Assembly: GCA_902520495.1 (NCBI GenBank)
Contig: CABYNW010000001.1
Coordinates: 1 to 64,000 of the forward strand
Length of the DNA stretch: 64,000 nucleotides
Direction of reading: 5' to 3'
From: an uncultured SAR86 cluster bacterium
GTDB lineage: Bacteria > Pseudomonadota > Gammaproteobacteria > Magnimaribacterales > D2472
Positions within the stretch are counted from its first letter, which is position 1; each line of letters opens with the position of its first letter. Positions 40,468 to 50,864 of the stretch are shown here, one piece after another. Position numbers and translations under genes: made by a program. Under the pieces are notes generated by a model. It saw only the letters and a program-made list of their open reading frames with translations. It ran no database searches and had not been told where the DNA came from.

Positions 40468-42210
40468 TTACATTTTTTGCATAGGTGATATACCAAGTAT
40501 ATCTAATCCATTTGAAATAGTTTGTCTTACTGCAGACAAACAAAATACTATAGATTGCATATTTTCATTTGATTCTGAAAGAACGTGATTGTCGTTATAG
40601 TAACTATGAAATAATTGCGATAAATCTCTTAAATAAAAAATAATTAGATGGGGTTGGAGAGTGCGCGCAGATCTTTTAACTACTTCTGGATATTTGGTGA
40701 TTTCATGAATAAGTGCATCACACTCTTTATAGAGATCTTTTTCAACTGCATAAAGGTTAATATCTAGGCTGGGATTCATTTCTTTAAATTTTTGTTCAAG
40801 AGAAAAGATTCGAGCGTGAGCATATTGGATGTAATAAAATATATTTTCTTTACTATCTGACTTTGCTAAATCTAGATCAAAGTCAAGATGTTGATCAGCC
40901 TGTTTTGATAAGTAATAAAATCTTGCTGCATCAGCCCCAATATCCTCAATAAGCTCTCTTAAAGTAAAAAATTCTCCTGACCTTGTAGACATTTTTACTT
41001 TTTTACCGTTTTTAAAGAGATTTGCAAATTGCACAAGCTTCACAATCAATCTTTCTTTTTTGGATCCAAGGGCCTCTATAGATGCTTCAATTCTTTTTAT
41101 ATATCCATGATGATCAGCGCCCCAGATGTTTATCAAGTCATCATAACCTCTATCTAATTTGTTTTTATGATATGCGACGTCAGATGCAAAATACGTTGCC
41201 CTTCCATCATCTCTTACTAGAACTCTATGTTTGTCATCTCCACTGCTTTCAGTGTTGAGCCATATAGCTCCATCTTTTTCATATGCCTTTCCATCTTCTA
41301 TTAATTTTGTTATTGAGTTTGAGATCTCTGAAGAATTATCACTTAGTTTTCCAAGAGAGGATTCATCAAACCAGTTATCAAAATTAACCTTAAAATCTTT
41401 GAGATCATTCTTTATTGAATGGATTATGCTTGAGAGAGAAAAGGATTTCACTTCATTCCATATCACGCTATCTAATTTTTTTAAATTAAGAATGATTTGA
41501 TCTATTTCTTCTTCTGGATCTGACGACAGATCATAGGTAATAGAGTTATAGCTATCGTATTTAATTTTATTATTAGAGATGAATTCCTCACCAATAGATT
41601 CTATATAACCACCCTTATATGCATTTTGTGGGAAGAAATTATCTAGGTCTTTTTGAATTATTTTTATGATGACACTTGCGGTTAAGATATCAATTTGTCT
41701 ACCCGCATCATTAATATAATATTCTTTTTCTACATCTGTTCCTGTAGCTTGCAATATTCTTCCAATAGCATCTCCATATGCTGCACCTCGTCCATGTCCG
41801 ACATGAAGTGGTCCAGTAGGGTTAGCAGATACAAATTCAATTTGAACTTTTTTTCCAGCACCAATATTTGATTTTCCAAACTCACCCTTTTGCTTAACAA
41901 TATTATATAAAACTGCTATGAAGTCCTTTTTATGGAGAGTTATATTAATAAAACCTGGACCAGCTGCCTGAACGCTTTTAAAAAGATCTAATTTATTTAA
42001 AGTTTTTTCAAGCTTTTTTGCTAGTTCTTTTGGATTAAGCTTAAGAATGCTAGCTGCAATCATGCAAACATTCGTTGTTAAGTGGCCCTTATTTAAATCT
42101 TCAGAAATAGAAGTGTTAGATTTATCTAAAATTATTTTAGTTGAATCTTGATTAATCCCATCTATGTTGGTTATAAAAAGCTCTATTTTTTTATTTATAG
42201 TCTCAATCAA
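40468..42210 (-). CDS. argS: Arginyl-tRNA synthetase
   Basis: FVSANPTGPLHVGHGRGAAYGD; KMSTRSGEFFTL. Confidence 0.97.
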   Translation of the reverse strand: MIETINKKIELFITNIDGINQDSTKIILDKSNTSISEDLNKGHLTTNVCMIAASILKLNPKELAKKLEKTLNKLDLFKSVQAAGPGFINITLHKKDFIAVLYNIVKQKGEFGKSNIGAGKKVQIEFVSANPTGPLHVGHGRGAAYGDAIGRILQATGTDVEKEYYINDAGRQIDILTASVIIKIIQKDLDNFFPQNAYKGGYIESIGEEFISNNKIKYDSYNSITYDLSSDPEEEIDQIILNLKKLDSVIWNEVKSFSLSSIIHSIKNDLKDFKVNFDNWFDESSLGKLSDNSSEISNSITKLIEDGKAYEKDGAIWLNTESSGDDKHRVLVRDDGRATYFASDVAYHKNKLDRGYDDLINIWGADHHGYIKRIEASIEALGSKKERLIVKLVQFANLFKNGKKVKMSTRSGEFFTLRELIEDIGADAARFYYLSKQADQHLDFDLDLAKSDSKENIFYYIQYAHARIFSLEQKFKEMNPSLDINLYAVEKDLYKECDALIHEITKYPEVVKRSARTLQPHLIIFYLRDLSQLFHSYYNDNHVLSESNENMQSIVFCLSAVRQTISNGLDILGISPMQKM

Positions 42211-42773
42211 GTTTTTGCTCTCCCAACGTAACTCATATTCCTTGTATCTACCTTGATCACTTCATTTTCGTTTACAAACAATGGAACTTGAATTTCTACA
42301 TTGGTTTCAAGAGTAGCATTTTTAGTTGCCCCTGAAACAGTATCTCCCTTAACACCTGGTTCAGAACTTATAATTCTTAGCTCAACAATTACTGGCGGAT
42401 TAACAGAAATTGGTTGTCCGTTCCACAGAACTATCTCACAAACCTCTTGGCCGACTAACCATTTTTTTGCATTTCCCATCTGTGATGAATTTATTTCAAT
42501 TTGATCAAAGGTAACCGTGTTCATAAAGTGCCATGAATCATTATCGTGATATAGAAACTCCATTTCTGCATGATTAACATCAGCTGCCTCTGCACTTTCA
42601 CCAGATTTAAATGTTTTATCATTTGTATTGCCAGTCAAAAGATTTTTATATTTAACTCTCATTACTGCTTGCCCTTTACCTGGCTTATGGAATTCATGCT
42701 CTACAATGGAGCACGGAGCATTATCAATAATTAACTTAGTACCATTTTTAAATTGGTTTGTTGAAATTTTCAT
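42207..42773 (-). CDS. efp: Elongation factor P
   Basis: HEFHKPGKGQAVMRVKYKNLLTG; full EF-P length. Confidence 0.96.
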   Translation of the reverse strand: MKISTNQFKNGTKLIIDNAPCSIVEHEFHKPGKGQAVMRVKYKNLLTGNTNDKTFKSGESAEAADVNHAEMEFLYHDNDSWHFMNTVTFDQIEINSSQMGNAKKWLVGQEVCEIVLWNGQPISVNPPVIVELRIISSEPGVKGDTVSGATKNATLETNVEIQVPLFVNENEVIKVDTRNMSYVGRAKT

Positions 42774-42815
42774 AATAAATATATTTTTATGTTATTTTAA
42801 TAGTGAGGCACCCAA

Positions 42816-44636
42816 ATGAGAAATTTTTTATATATAACTTTAGTATTTGTAATTGTAACTTCTTGTGTTCCAGGTAGCGAACAAACCATAACAAATCAAG
42901 ACTTAGAAGAGTTTTTATTAACCGTTGAAGAAGAAAATAAAAAGGATGGCCCTGTAATTTATTCAGCATCATGGATAAGTTCAAACTTCATTACTTATGA
43001 TTCTCAAAAAATAATTGCAGATTATGGAACTAAATATACATTGAAATCTTTGGAGCGATCTAGACAGGCATCCTCTTTTGATAACTTTAAAACAACTCCT
43101 GAAAATAAAAGAATGCTTAATATATTAAAGAGTTCTTTTGTAATGCCGCCTCCATTTAATGAAAGCTTAGCAGCAGAACTATCAAAAATTTCAACTGGGC
43201 TTGAGGCGATGTATGGCGCAGGCGAACACTGTTATGAAGATGGATCTTGTTATGAACTTGAAGCATTTGAGTCGATTATTGATAATTCAAGAAATCCTGA
43301 TGAATTATTAAGAGCATGGAAGGGCTGGCATGAAATTGGGAAGCCCATGAAGCCCATGTATATGCGTATGGTTGAAATTGGTAATCAAGGCTCTAAAGAT
43401 CTTGGATACGATGGATTAAGCGATCTATGGTTTAGTAAGTATGATATGCCAGCAAAAGATTTTCTTAGTGAAACTGACAGAGTATGGGAAGAGGTTAAGC
43501 CTTTATATGATGCTCTTCATTGTCATGTAAGAGCTAAATTGAATGAACATTATGGTGATGAAGTTGTGCCTGATTCTGGGCCATTACCAGTTCATATGCT
43601 CGGTAATATGTGGGGACAATCATGGTCAAATATATATGATTTGGTATATACGGAAGAAAGTAACTCTAATTCAATTAACGTAACAAAGATAATTGAAGAC
43701 AAGGAAATTGATGAGATTGAAATGGTTAGATATGCTGAGGATTTCTTTATCTCTATAGGTTTTGATTCTTTGCCAGATACATTTTGGGAAAGATCATTAT
43801 TTGTAAAACCTAGAGATAGGTCAGTTGTTTGTCATGCTTCAGCTTGGAATTTAGATCCAGCAAATAATGATCTAAGAATAAAGATGTGCATTCAAAAAAA
43901 TGAAGAAGACTTTATTACAATCCATCATGAGCTGGGACATATTTTTTACTATCAAGCATATAATCATCTTCCGACTCTTTTTCAAGGAGGGGCAAATGAC
44001 GGTTTTCATGAAGCATTTGGAGATCTATTAACATTATCGATAACACCTGACTATTTACAAAAAATTGACTTTGTTAGTGAAGAGGAGGCAAACCTTGCCA
44101 AGCAAGATCCAATTGGATTGCTTATGAAACAAGCACTAGAGGGAGTTGTTGTAGTGCCATGGGCATTAATGCTAGATAAATGGAGGACGGGAGTATTTAA
44201 TGGAGATATCAAAGAAGATGAACTTAATTCATCTTGGTGGGAGCTAAGAAAAGAATATCAAGGCATTACTACTAGCGAAGAAAGGTCAGAAGAATACTTT
44301 GATCCAGGTGCAAAATATCACATACCAGGCAATACTCCTTATACAAGATATTACTTAGCAAGAATAATGCAATACCAATTTCATGAAGCGCTATGTAATG
44401 AAGCTAATTTTGATGGACCACTTCATGAATGCTCAATATATGGAAACAAAGATGCGGGAAAAAAGATAATCTCTACCATGGCAATGGGTCAGAGTATGCC
44501 ATGGCAAGATGCTTTTGAAAATTTAACCAGCTCAAGACAATTAAGTGGAAAATCAATTTTAAATTATTATGCTCCTCTTAAAGATTGGTTAGATGAGCAA
44601 AACAAAGAAAGAACTTGTGGATGGAACAAAATATGA
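42816..44636 (+). CDS. M2 family metallopeptidase (peptidyl-dipeptidase A/ACE-like), lipoprotein
   Basis: Signal/lipobox VTSCVPGS; zinc motif HHELGHIFYYQAY; NDGFHEAFGDLL. Confidence 0.95.
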   Translation: MRNFLYITLVFVIVTSCVPGSEQTITNQDLEEFLLTVEEENKKDGPVIYSASWISSNFITYDSQKIIADYGTKYTLKSLERSRQASSFDNFKTTPENKRMLNILKSSFVMPPPFNESLAAELSKISTGLEAMYGAGEHCYEDGSCYELEAFESIIDNSRNPDELLRAWKGWHEIGKPMKPMYMRMVEIGNQGSKDLGYDGLSDLWFSKYDMPAKDFLSETDRVWEEVKPLYDALHCHVRAKLNEHYGDEVVPDSGPLPVHMLGNMWGQSWSNIYDLVYTEESNSNSINVTKIIEDKEIDEIEMVRYAEDFFISIGFDSLPDTFWERSLFVKPRDRSVVCHASAWNLDPANNDLRIKMCIQKNEEDFITIHHELGHIFYYQAYNHLPTLFQGGANDGFHEAFGDLLTLSITPDYLQKIDFVSEEEANLAKQDPIGLLMKQALEGVVVVPWALMLDKWRTGVFNGDIKEDELNSSWWELRKEYQGITTSEERSEEYFDPGAKYHIPGNTPYTRYYLARIMQYQFHEALCNEANFDGPLHECSIYGNKDAGKKIISTMAMGQSMPWQDAFENLTSSRQLSGKSILNYYAPLKDWLDEQNKERTCGWNKI

Positions 44637-45487
44637 AAATAGTAATTAACTTATTAATAGCACTTATTGCTTTTGCTATAGCAATTTCAATAGCTTATGC
44701 AACGGGAATAGAATTAGTATTTAGAGCAGTTTTTCTAGCTTTCGCAATTCAATGGATTGCATTTATACCTGCATATATTTTTCAAACTGAAAAATTCTAC
44801 GATCTTACCGGAAGCATCACCTACTTATCTGTAATTTGGTATTCACTAACTTATTCTTCTGAATATTTTGCTAATCTTAATTTAGCAAATCTTTTGATAG
44901 TAATTTTAATAACTTTATGGGCGTTAAGACTCGGATCTTTTTTGTTTATGAGGATTCATAAAGATGGAGAGGATAAAAGATTTCGAACCATAAAGCCATC
45001 AGCATCACAATTTTTTATGACATGGAGTCTACAAGGTTTATGGGTATCACTATGCTCAATGTGCGCATTAACAGCTATTTCAACAGATACTGGACTAATA
45101 GTTAATCCTATATTCTTTATTGGATTGGTTTTATTTGTCTTTGGTTTTTTGCTAGAAATTATTGCGGATAAACAAAAATCAAAATTTCGATCAATTCCTG
45201 AGAATAAAGATAAATTTATAACATCTGGTCTTTGGGCAAGATCAAGACACCCTAACTATTTTGGAGAAATTGTCTTATGGACTGGCATAGCAGTTATGTC
45301 ATTTTCTTCATTAGAAGGACTTCAATACTTAACGTTAATATCTCCAATTTTTACATACTTATTACTTGTTTATATAAGTGGAGTAAGAATGCTAGAAGCT
45401 AGGGGAGATATTAAGTGGGCAGATAATGAAGATTATAAAAATTATAAAAAAAATACCCCAGTTCTATTCTTAAAAATAATAAAATAA
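44633..45487 (+). CDS. DUF1295 / steroid 5-alpha-reductase-like membrane protein
   Basis: GLWARSRHPNYFGEIVLWTGIAV motif; multiple TM; start moved from 44615. Confidence 0.87.
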   Translation: MKIVINLLIALIAFAIAISIAYATGIELVFRAVFLAFAIQWIAFIPAYIFQTEKFYDLTGSITYLSVIWYSLTYSSEYFANLNLANLLIVILITLWALRLGSFLFMRIHKDGEDKRFRTIKPSASQFFMTWSLQGLWVSLCSMCALTAISTDTGLIVNPIFFIGLVLFVFGFLLEIIADKQKSKFRSIPENKDKFITSGLWARSRHPNYFGEIVLWTGIAVMSFSSLEGLQYLTLISPIFTYLLLVYISGVRMLEARGDIKWADNEDYKNYKKNTPVLFLKIIK

Positions 45488-45539
45488 AGAAGATTTAAGT
45501 TTCTTTATAAAAAATATACAATTAACAAAAAAAGATTGC

Positions 45540-45569
45540 TTTTTTATGTATAAAACTATACGTAAAAAA
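45540..45569. promoter_or_regulatory. Near-perfect 13-bp inverted repeat upstream of the TonB2-type cluster
   Basis: TTTTTTATGTATA (45540-45552), AAAC, TATACGTAAAAAA (45557-45569), one mismatch. Confidence 0.45.
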
Positions 45570-45634
45570 GATAAAAATATTTTATTTATTAAGCTGAGAC
45601 TGTTAATATTATCAGACTTTAGGGAGTACATATA

Positions 45635-46396
45635 ATGCTTAAATTAATAAAAGGCATCTCATTGCCTGCACTTTTTTGCTTTAGTACATTTGTTACAGCA
45701 AATGAAATAGAAGTAAACATGGAAAACGTTTTGGAAGTTGGGAGAGAGAATCAAACACTTTCAGCAACTTCACAAGATAAAATTGACCAAACTGAAAGAC
45801 AAACAGACAAAATTGTTAATGAATATAAGGTTGTTTCAAAACAGGTTGAAGGTCTAAAGCTATATAACGAACAGAAAAGAATTCAGATTCAAGCTCAACT
45901 TGATCTTATGGATAAGCTTGATGAGCAACTAGTTCAGGTTGTAGTAATACAAAGACAAATTCCACCGCTTGCCCAGAAAATGCTAGACACCTTAGAAACA
46001 TTCATATCTCTAGATACTCCATTTAGGCAAGAAGAAAGAAGGGGCAGAGTTGATTTGGTAAGGTCGTCATTGTCAAAACCTAAAGTTACTGCCTCAGAAC
46101 AAGTAAGACAGGTATTAGAGGCCTACAATATTGAAGCTGAGTACGGAAGAAAAATTGATACTTATGAAGATAAACTATCAGACGGAACTGTCGTAAACAT
46201 TTTAGTTATTGGAAGAGTAGGGATGTTCTATCAAACCAAGGACGAAAGAACTAGTGGAAGATGGGATAACGAAACTGGTGAATGGGAAGAATTATCTTCA
46301 AGCTACAGAAAGCCAATAAGAGATGCTATTAGAATAGCTAAAAAGTTAGCACCAACAGATATGTTGCTAATGCCAGTAGTTAAAGGAGAAGTATAA
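45635..46396 (+). CDS. DUF3450 domain protein (TonB2 cluster)
   Basis: Signal peptide; coiled-coil; MLDTLETFISLDTPFRQEER; first gene of cluster. Confidence 0.88.
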   Translation: MLKLIKGISLPALFCFSTFVTANEIEVNMENVLEVGRENQTLSATSQDKIDQTERQTDKIVNEYKVVSKQVEGLKLYNEQKRIQIQAQLDLMDKLDEQLVQVVVIQRQIPPLAQKMLDTLETFISLDTPFRQEERRGRVDLVRSSLSKPKVTASEQVRQVLEAYNIEAEYGRKIDTYEDKLSDGTVVNILVIGRVGMFYQTKDERTSGRWDNETGEWEELSSSYRKPIRDAIRIAKKLAPTDMLLMPVVKGEV

Positions 46397-47784
46397 TGAA
46401 GAAATATTTATCAATATTATTTGTATTATCTCTATCTTTTAATAGCTTTGTATTTGCTCAGGATTCTGAAGAAGAGACTGCTGAGATCTCTACAGTTGAA
46501 GCTCTACTAAACCTTGTTAAACAAGGGAAAACAGAGGAACAATCAGAGAATACTAAGAGAGAAGCAAGGTTTATGGCTAATAAGAATAAACAAGCAGAAA
46601 TTCTTGCAGCAGAAAAAAGAGAATTAGCAAGACAAGAAAGAATTGCTGATCAACTTGAAGCTGAATATAAGAAAAATGAAGAAATACTAAGGGTAAAGGA
46701 AGAAGCATATCAAAAAGAACTTGGGTCTTTGGTTGAATTGTTTGGCCATCTTCAAAGTTCTGCTGGTGAAGCTGCAGTCCAGTTCTCTGGATCTTTAACA
46801 AGTGCCCAATATGGACTAGAGAGAGTTGATTTCTTGAATAATCTGACTACAAAAATGTCAGAAACAACAGAACTGCCATCAATCAGAGAGATAGAGGGTT
46901 TGTGGTACGAATTACAAAGAGAAATGGTAGCTAGTGGCCAAGTGGTCTCATTTGATACTACTGTTGTTGATGTTGATGGCGAATCATCAACTTGTAAAGT
47001 TACCAGAGTAGGTTTATTTAATGCTGTATGTGATGGTAAGTATTTAGAATATATATCTGCCACAGGTCAATATGCTTTTTTACCAAGACAACCAGCAGGA
47101 CGTTTTACAAAGACAGCTAAAAAAGTTGGTCAAGCTGATGTTGGCGATCAGGTAAAATTTGGGATAGATCCAACTGGCCCAACAGGTGGAAGTCTCTTAG
47201 CAAATTTAATTCAAACACCATCTTTAGCAGAAAGAGCTGCTCAGGGTAGAGAGGTTGGTTATGCAATCATCTTTGTAGGCTTAATTGGTATTGGAGTGGC
47301 CTTTTGGAAACTCTGGAGCTTATATGTCTTAGGAAGAGCTGTAAGAGCTCAGGCTGGATCCAAGACACTTGATGTAAGAAATCCTTTAGGAAGAGTTCTA
47401 AAAGTTGGTGAAGACAACTTTAAGAAAGATATAGATACACTTGAATTAAAGCTTGCCGAAGCTATTATGGCTGAAAGACCATCTATTGAGAGAGGTATTA
47501 GTGCTGTTAGGATTATTTCAGTAGTAGCCCCTCTAGCAGGGTTACTTGGAACGGTTACAGGTATGATCGTAACCTTCCAAATGATTACGCTTTATGGAAC
47601 AGGAGATCCAAAACTAATGGCTGGTGGTATTTCTCAAGCCTTGGTAACAACTGTTCTAGGTTTATTGGTAGCTATCCCAACTACATTATTACATTCATTT
47701 ACAGCATCATCTGCCAAAGGAATCATTAGTGTGCTTGAAGAGCAAAGTACTGGTATTTTAGCTGAGCGTGCTGAGGGTAAATAG
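46396..47784 (+). CDS. MotA/TolQ/ExbB proton channel family protein with long periplasmic N-terminus
   Basis: Signal peptide and coiled coil; VVAPLAGLLGTVTGMIVTFQ...GGISQALVTTVLGLLVAIPT. Confidence 0.92.
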   Translation: MKKYLSILFVLSLSFNSFVFAQDSEEETAEISTVEALLNLVKQGKTEEQSENTKREARFMANKNKQAEILAAEKRELARQERIADQLEAEYKKNEEILRVKEEAYQKELGSLVELFGHLQSSAGEAAVQFSGSLTSAQYGLERVDFLNNLTTKMSETTELPSIREIEGLWYELQREMVASGQVVSFDTTVVDVDGESSTCKVTRVGLFNAVCDGKYLEYISATGQYAFLPRQPAGRFTKTAKKVGQADVGDQVKFGIDPTGPTGGSLLANLIQTPSLAERAAQGREVGYAIIFVGLIGIGVAFWKLWSLYVLGRAVRAQAGSKTLDVRNPLGRVLKVGEDNFKKDIDTLELKLAEAIMAERPSIERGISAVRIISVVAPLAGLLGTVTGMIVTFQMITLYGTGDPKLMAGGISQALVTTVLGLLVAIPTTLLHSFTASSAKGIISVLEEQSTGILAERAEGK

Positions 47785-47793
47785 TAACTAGTT

Positions 47794-48324
47794 ATGTGGT
47801 TTGCAATTACCGAAGCATTTTCTTCTATAAGAGACTTTATGGAAGCTGGCGGAAGCGTGCTTTGGCTAATCGCTATCCTAGTATTTTTTATGTGGGCGAT
47901 GATATTTGAGAGAATTTGGTATTTTTCTCATGGACATGAATTTTATGTTCAAGATCTTGCCAGTCAATGGAACAATAGAACTGACAAAACTTCATGGCAT
48001 GCCCTACAAATTCGTGAAAAAATGCTATCACAAGCTAAGGTCGAAATTAATCGAAATCTTTCAATAATCCAAACCTGTGTTGTTTTAGCTCCATTATTTG
48101 GACTCTTAGGAACAGTAACAGGCATGATAGAGGTTTTTCAAGTTATGGCTTTTAATGGTGGTGGAGATGCCAGATCTATGGCAGGTGGAGTTTCAAAAGC
48201 AACCCTTCCTACAATGGCAGGAATGGTTGTAGCTCTTTCAGGTGTTTTTGCTACTATATATTTATCTAGTGCATCTGATGGTCATACTAATGATTTAAGA
48301 GAATTAATAAAAAGAGAATTATAG
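47794..48324 (+). CDS. exbB: ExbB family biopolymer transport protein
   Basis: LAPLFGLLGTVTGMIEVFQ...MAGGVSKATLPTMAGMVVAL. Confidence 0.92.
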   Translation: MWFAITEAFSSIRDFMEAGGSVLWLIAILVFFMWAMIFERIWYFSHGHEFYVQDLASQWNNRTDKTSWHALQIREKMLSQAKVEINRNLSIIQTCVVLAPLFGLLGTVTGMIEVFQVMAFNGGGDARSMAGGVSKATLPTMAGMVVALSGVFATIYLSSASDGHTNDLRELIKREL

Positions 48325-48334
48325 GAGAAATTAG

Positions 48335-48745
48335 ATGAGAAGAAATGCTATAAGTTCAGCAGTAAAAGAAGAAGAGAGTGAAATAAATTTAACTCCGATG
48401 CTTGATGTTGTCTTCATCATGCTCATTTTCTTTATTGTTACTGCGAACTTCATTAAAGAGCCTGGCCTTGAAATTAATAGACCAGATTCAGATACTGCTG
48501 AAACTCAAGAAAATGCAGCGATCCTTATTGCGGTAGGCCCAACTGGAGAAGTTTGGATGGATGGAAGAAGAATAGATGTAAGACAGGTAAAAGCTAATGT
48601 AGTCAAAATGTTAGCAGACAATCCAAAAGGATCTGTGGTTATTCAGGCTGATGAAAAAGCTGTTGCTGATACAATAATTAAAGTGATGGATGGTGCAAGA
48701 GAAGCTGGAGTAAGCGCAATATCATTGGCATCAGAACCAAAATAA
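48335..48745 (+). CDS. exbD: ExbD family biopolymer transport protein
   Basis: EINLTPMLDVVFIMLIFFIVTA. Confidence 0.94.
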   Translation: MRRNAISSAVKEEESEINLTPMLDVVFIMLIFFIVTANFIKEPGLEINRPDSDTAETQENAAILIAVGPTGEVWMDGRRIDVRQVKANVVKMLADNPKGSVVIQADEKAVADTIIKVMDGAREAGVSAISLASEPK

Positions 48746-48748
48746 TTT

Positions 48749-49450
48749 ATGAATCAAGTTCTTGCCGCAATTAATACTTTTACTAAACCAATTCATGCGG
48801 TTTATGTAAAAGCATTCAATGTTAATAGATACGCAGCTGGAATAGGATTTTCTTCAATAATTACGCTATTTCTTTTTTTTATTATGGTTATCTTGATATC
48901 CCTTGGAGACAGCGGTCTTAAAGAAGATACATCTGTAAAACTTGCAGATGTTGTGATGCCCGAAAGACAGATTGATACTTTTATGACTGAGGTTGATAAA
49001 CCAGACAAGCCTGAAGAACAACCTGAAGACATTGCTCAGCCTGAACTTGATCTTGCTCCTTTGACAGGCTTGGATGTATCCATAGCAAAACCAAAAGCAA
49101 ACTTTAAAGCTGGAGGATCTTTCTTTAGAGATGGCGAATACATTCCTTTATTTAAAGTGGTTCCTATATATCCAAGAAGAGCTCAAGAAAGAGGGACCAT
49201 GGGTTATGCATTGGTTGAATTTACAATTACTGATACAGGAAGCGTTGAGAATGCGGTAGCGCTTGAAGGGTATTGCTCAAATAGTGATCCAAATGATCCT
49301 GCAACTGAATTTAGGCCTTGTACTATGTTTAACAGCGCATCAGCAAGAGCAGCTCTGAAATTAAAATATAAACCTAAAATTGTAGACGGTAAAGCAGTCC
49401 CAGTAGATGGAGTGCTTCATAGATTTACATATATCCTTGATGAGGGTTAG
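48749..49450 (+). CDS. tonB: Energy transducer TonB
   Basis: PLFKVVPIYPRRAQERGTMGYALVEFTITDTGSVENAVAL. Confidence 0.93.
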   Translation: MNQVLAAINTFTKPIHAVYVKAFNVNRYAAGIGFSSIITLFLFFIMVILISLGDSGLKEDTSVKLADVVMPERQIDTFMTEVDKPDKPEEQPEDIAQPELDLAPLTGLDVSIAKPKANFKAGGSFFRDGEYIPLFKVVPIYPRRAQERGTMGYALVEFTITDTGSVENAVALEGYCSNSDPNDPATEFRPCTMFNSASARAALKLKYKPKIVDGKAVPVDGVLHRFTYILDEG

Positions 49451-49457
49451 AGAAGTT

Positions 49458-50864
49458 ATGAATAAGAAACTTTCAATATATTTATTTTCATTGCTTGCAA
49501 TGTTTTTTGTAATAACACCGCTTACTATTGAAGCTCAATCACAAACAAACAAAAAACCTATAAAATATAAAAAAGCTAGAGCTCTCCAGAGCTCAACTGC
49601 TAAAAAGATGGCTAAAGTTTATGAGGCTCTTGAAGTTGTAGATGACAAAGGCGAGCCTGCTCCAGATATGCAAGTTGTTTTGTCTATTTTGACTGAACTT
49701 AGAAATGATATGGCTAATCTCAAAAGTTATGATCGATCTGTAATGTGGAATGCATGGGCATTTGTTTATTTTAGTGATGGTGATTATCCAAAAGCTATGG
49801 ATGCATATTCAAGATTAATTAACGAACCAGAAGTAACTATTGGATTAAGAGTTGGTGCCTTACTTTCACTTGCTCAATTAAATTTACTTCAAGAAAATTA
49901 TCAAGAAGGAATTAGACTAATTCTTCAATGGATGAGTGAAGTTGAAACAATCACAGCTCAATCATACTCACTTCTTGGCCAAGCATATTATCAAACAGGC
50001 AATTTTAAGAAAGCCCTTTCATCTATGGAAACTGCAGTGACTATGGCTGAAGAGGAGGGCTATAAGCCAAGAGAAAATTGGTATGTAATTATGGCTGCAT
50101 GCATAGGAGAGATGAAAAAAGAAATTGGAGAAAAAGAATCTTTACTTAGACAGATAGATATTTATGAGATTTTAGTTAATTTATTTCCTAAAAAACAATA
50201 CTTTATTCAACTTGGCGGGTCTTATGGGCAACTGGGTAGGGAAAGAGATTATATGATCACTCTTAAAGCCGCCTATCAAAAGGACTTTCTTAACAGGGAG
50301 TCAGAATACTTAGCCTTAACTCAATTACTGCTTTTAAATCAAAATCCATATTGGGCTGCTGAAGTTTTTGAGCACGGACAAAAGAAAATGATTACTTTGG
50401 TTGATGAAAAAACAAAAGAAGAAAAGATAGTTCCAGTAATTAAAGACACTGAAAAAAATTTAAAGCTTCTAGCTGATGCATGGAGAATGGCCCAAGAAAT
50501 TGACAAAGCAATCCCTATTCTTGAGAGAGCAGCCAAGATGTCAAAAGATGGACAGTCATATGTATTACTTGGAAACCTATATTTATCTGAAGACAAGTTA
50601 GATAAGGCTGCGGATGCAATATTAAAAGGCTTAGAAAAAGGAAAGATTAAAAAAATATCTCCTGTACATTTAACGTTAGGCCAGGTTTATTTTGAACTTC
50701 AAAAATTTGAGGATGCTAAGAAAAATTTTAGAATTGCTGCCAGAGACAAGGATAAAAAGATTAAACAACAGGCAAATAACTGGATTAAATATACTGAGAA
50801 TGAAGAGATTAGGGTTAAAAATTTAGCCTTGAGAAGAGACTACATCCAAATGAACTCTACCTAA
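49458..50864 (+). CDS. TPR-repeat protein of TonB2 cluster
   Basis: Signal peptide; tetratricopeptide-like repeats; last gene in cluster; start moved from 49407. Confidence 0.85.
   Translation: MNKKLSIYLFSLLAMFFVITPLTIEAQSQTNKKPIKYKKARALQSSTAKKMAKVYEALEVVDDKGEPAPDMQVVLSILTELRNDMANLKSYDRSVMWNAWAFVYFSDGDYPKAMDAYSRLINEPEVTIGLRVGALLSLAQLNLLQENYQEGIRLILQWMSEVETITAQSYSLLGQAYYQTGNFKKALSSMETAVTMAEEEGYKPRENWYVIMAACIGEMKKEIGEKESLLRQIDIYEILVNLFPKKQYFIQLGGSYGQLGRERDYMITLKAAYQKDFLNRESEYLALTQLLLLNQNPYWAAEVFEHGQKKMITLVDEKTKEEKIVPVIKDTEKNLKLLADAWRMAQEIDKAIPILERAAKMSKDGQSYVLLGNLYLSEDKLDKAADAILKGLEKGKIKKISPVHLTLGQVYFELQKFEDAKKNFRIAARDKDKKIKQQANNWIKYTENEEIRVKNLALRRDYIQMNST

Noticed and set aside
46577-47063. 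Minus-strand ORFs 46577..46801 and 46752..47063
   Set aside because: Antisense to the ExbB-like gene; spurious.
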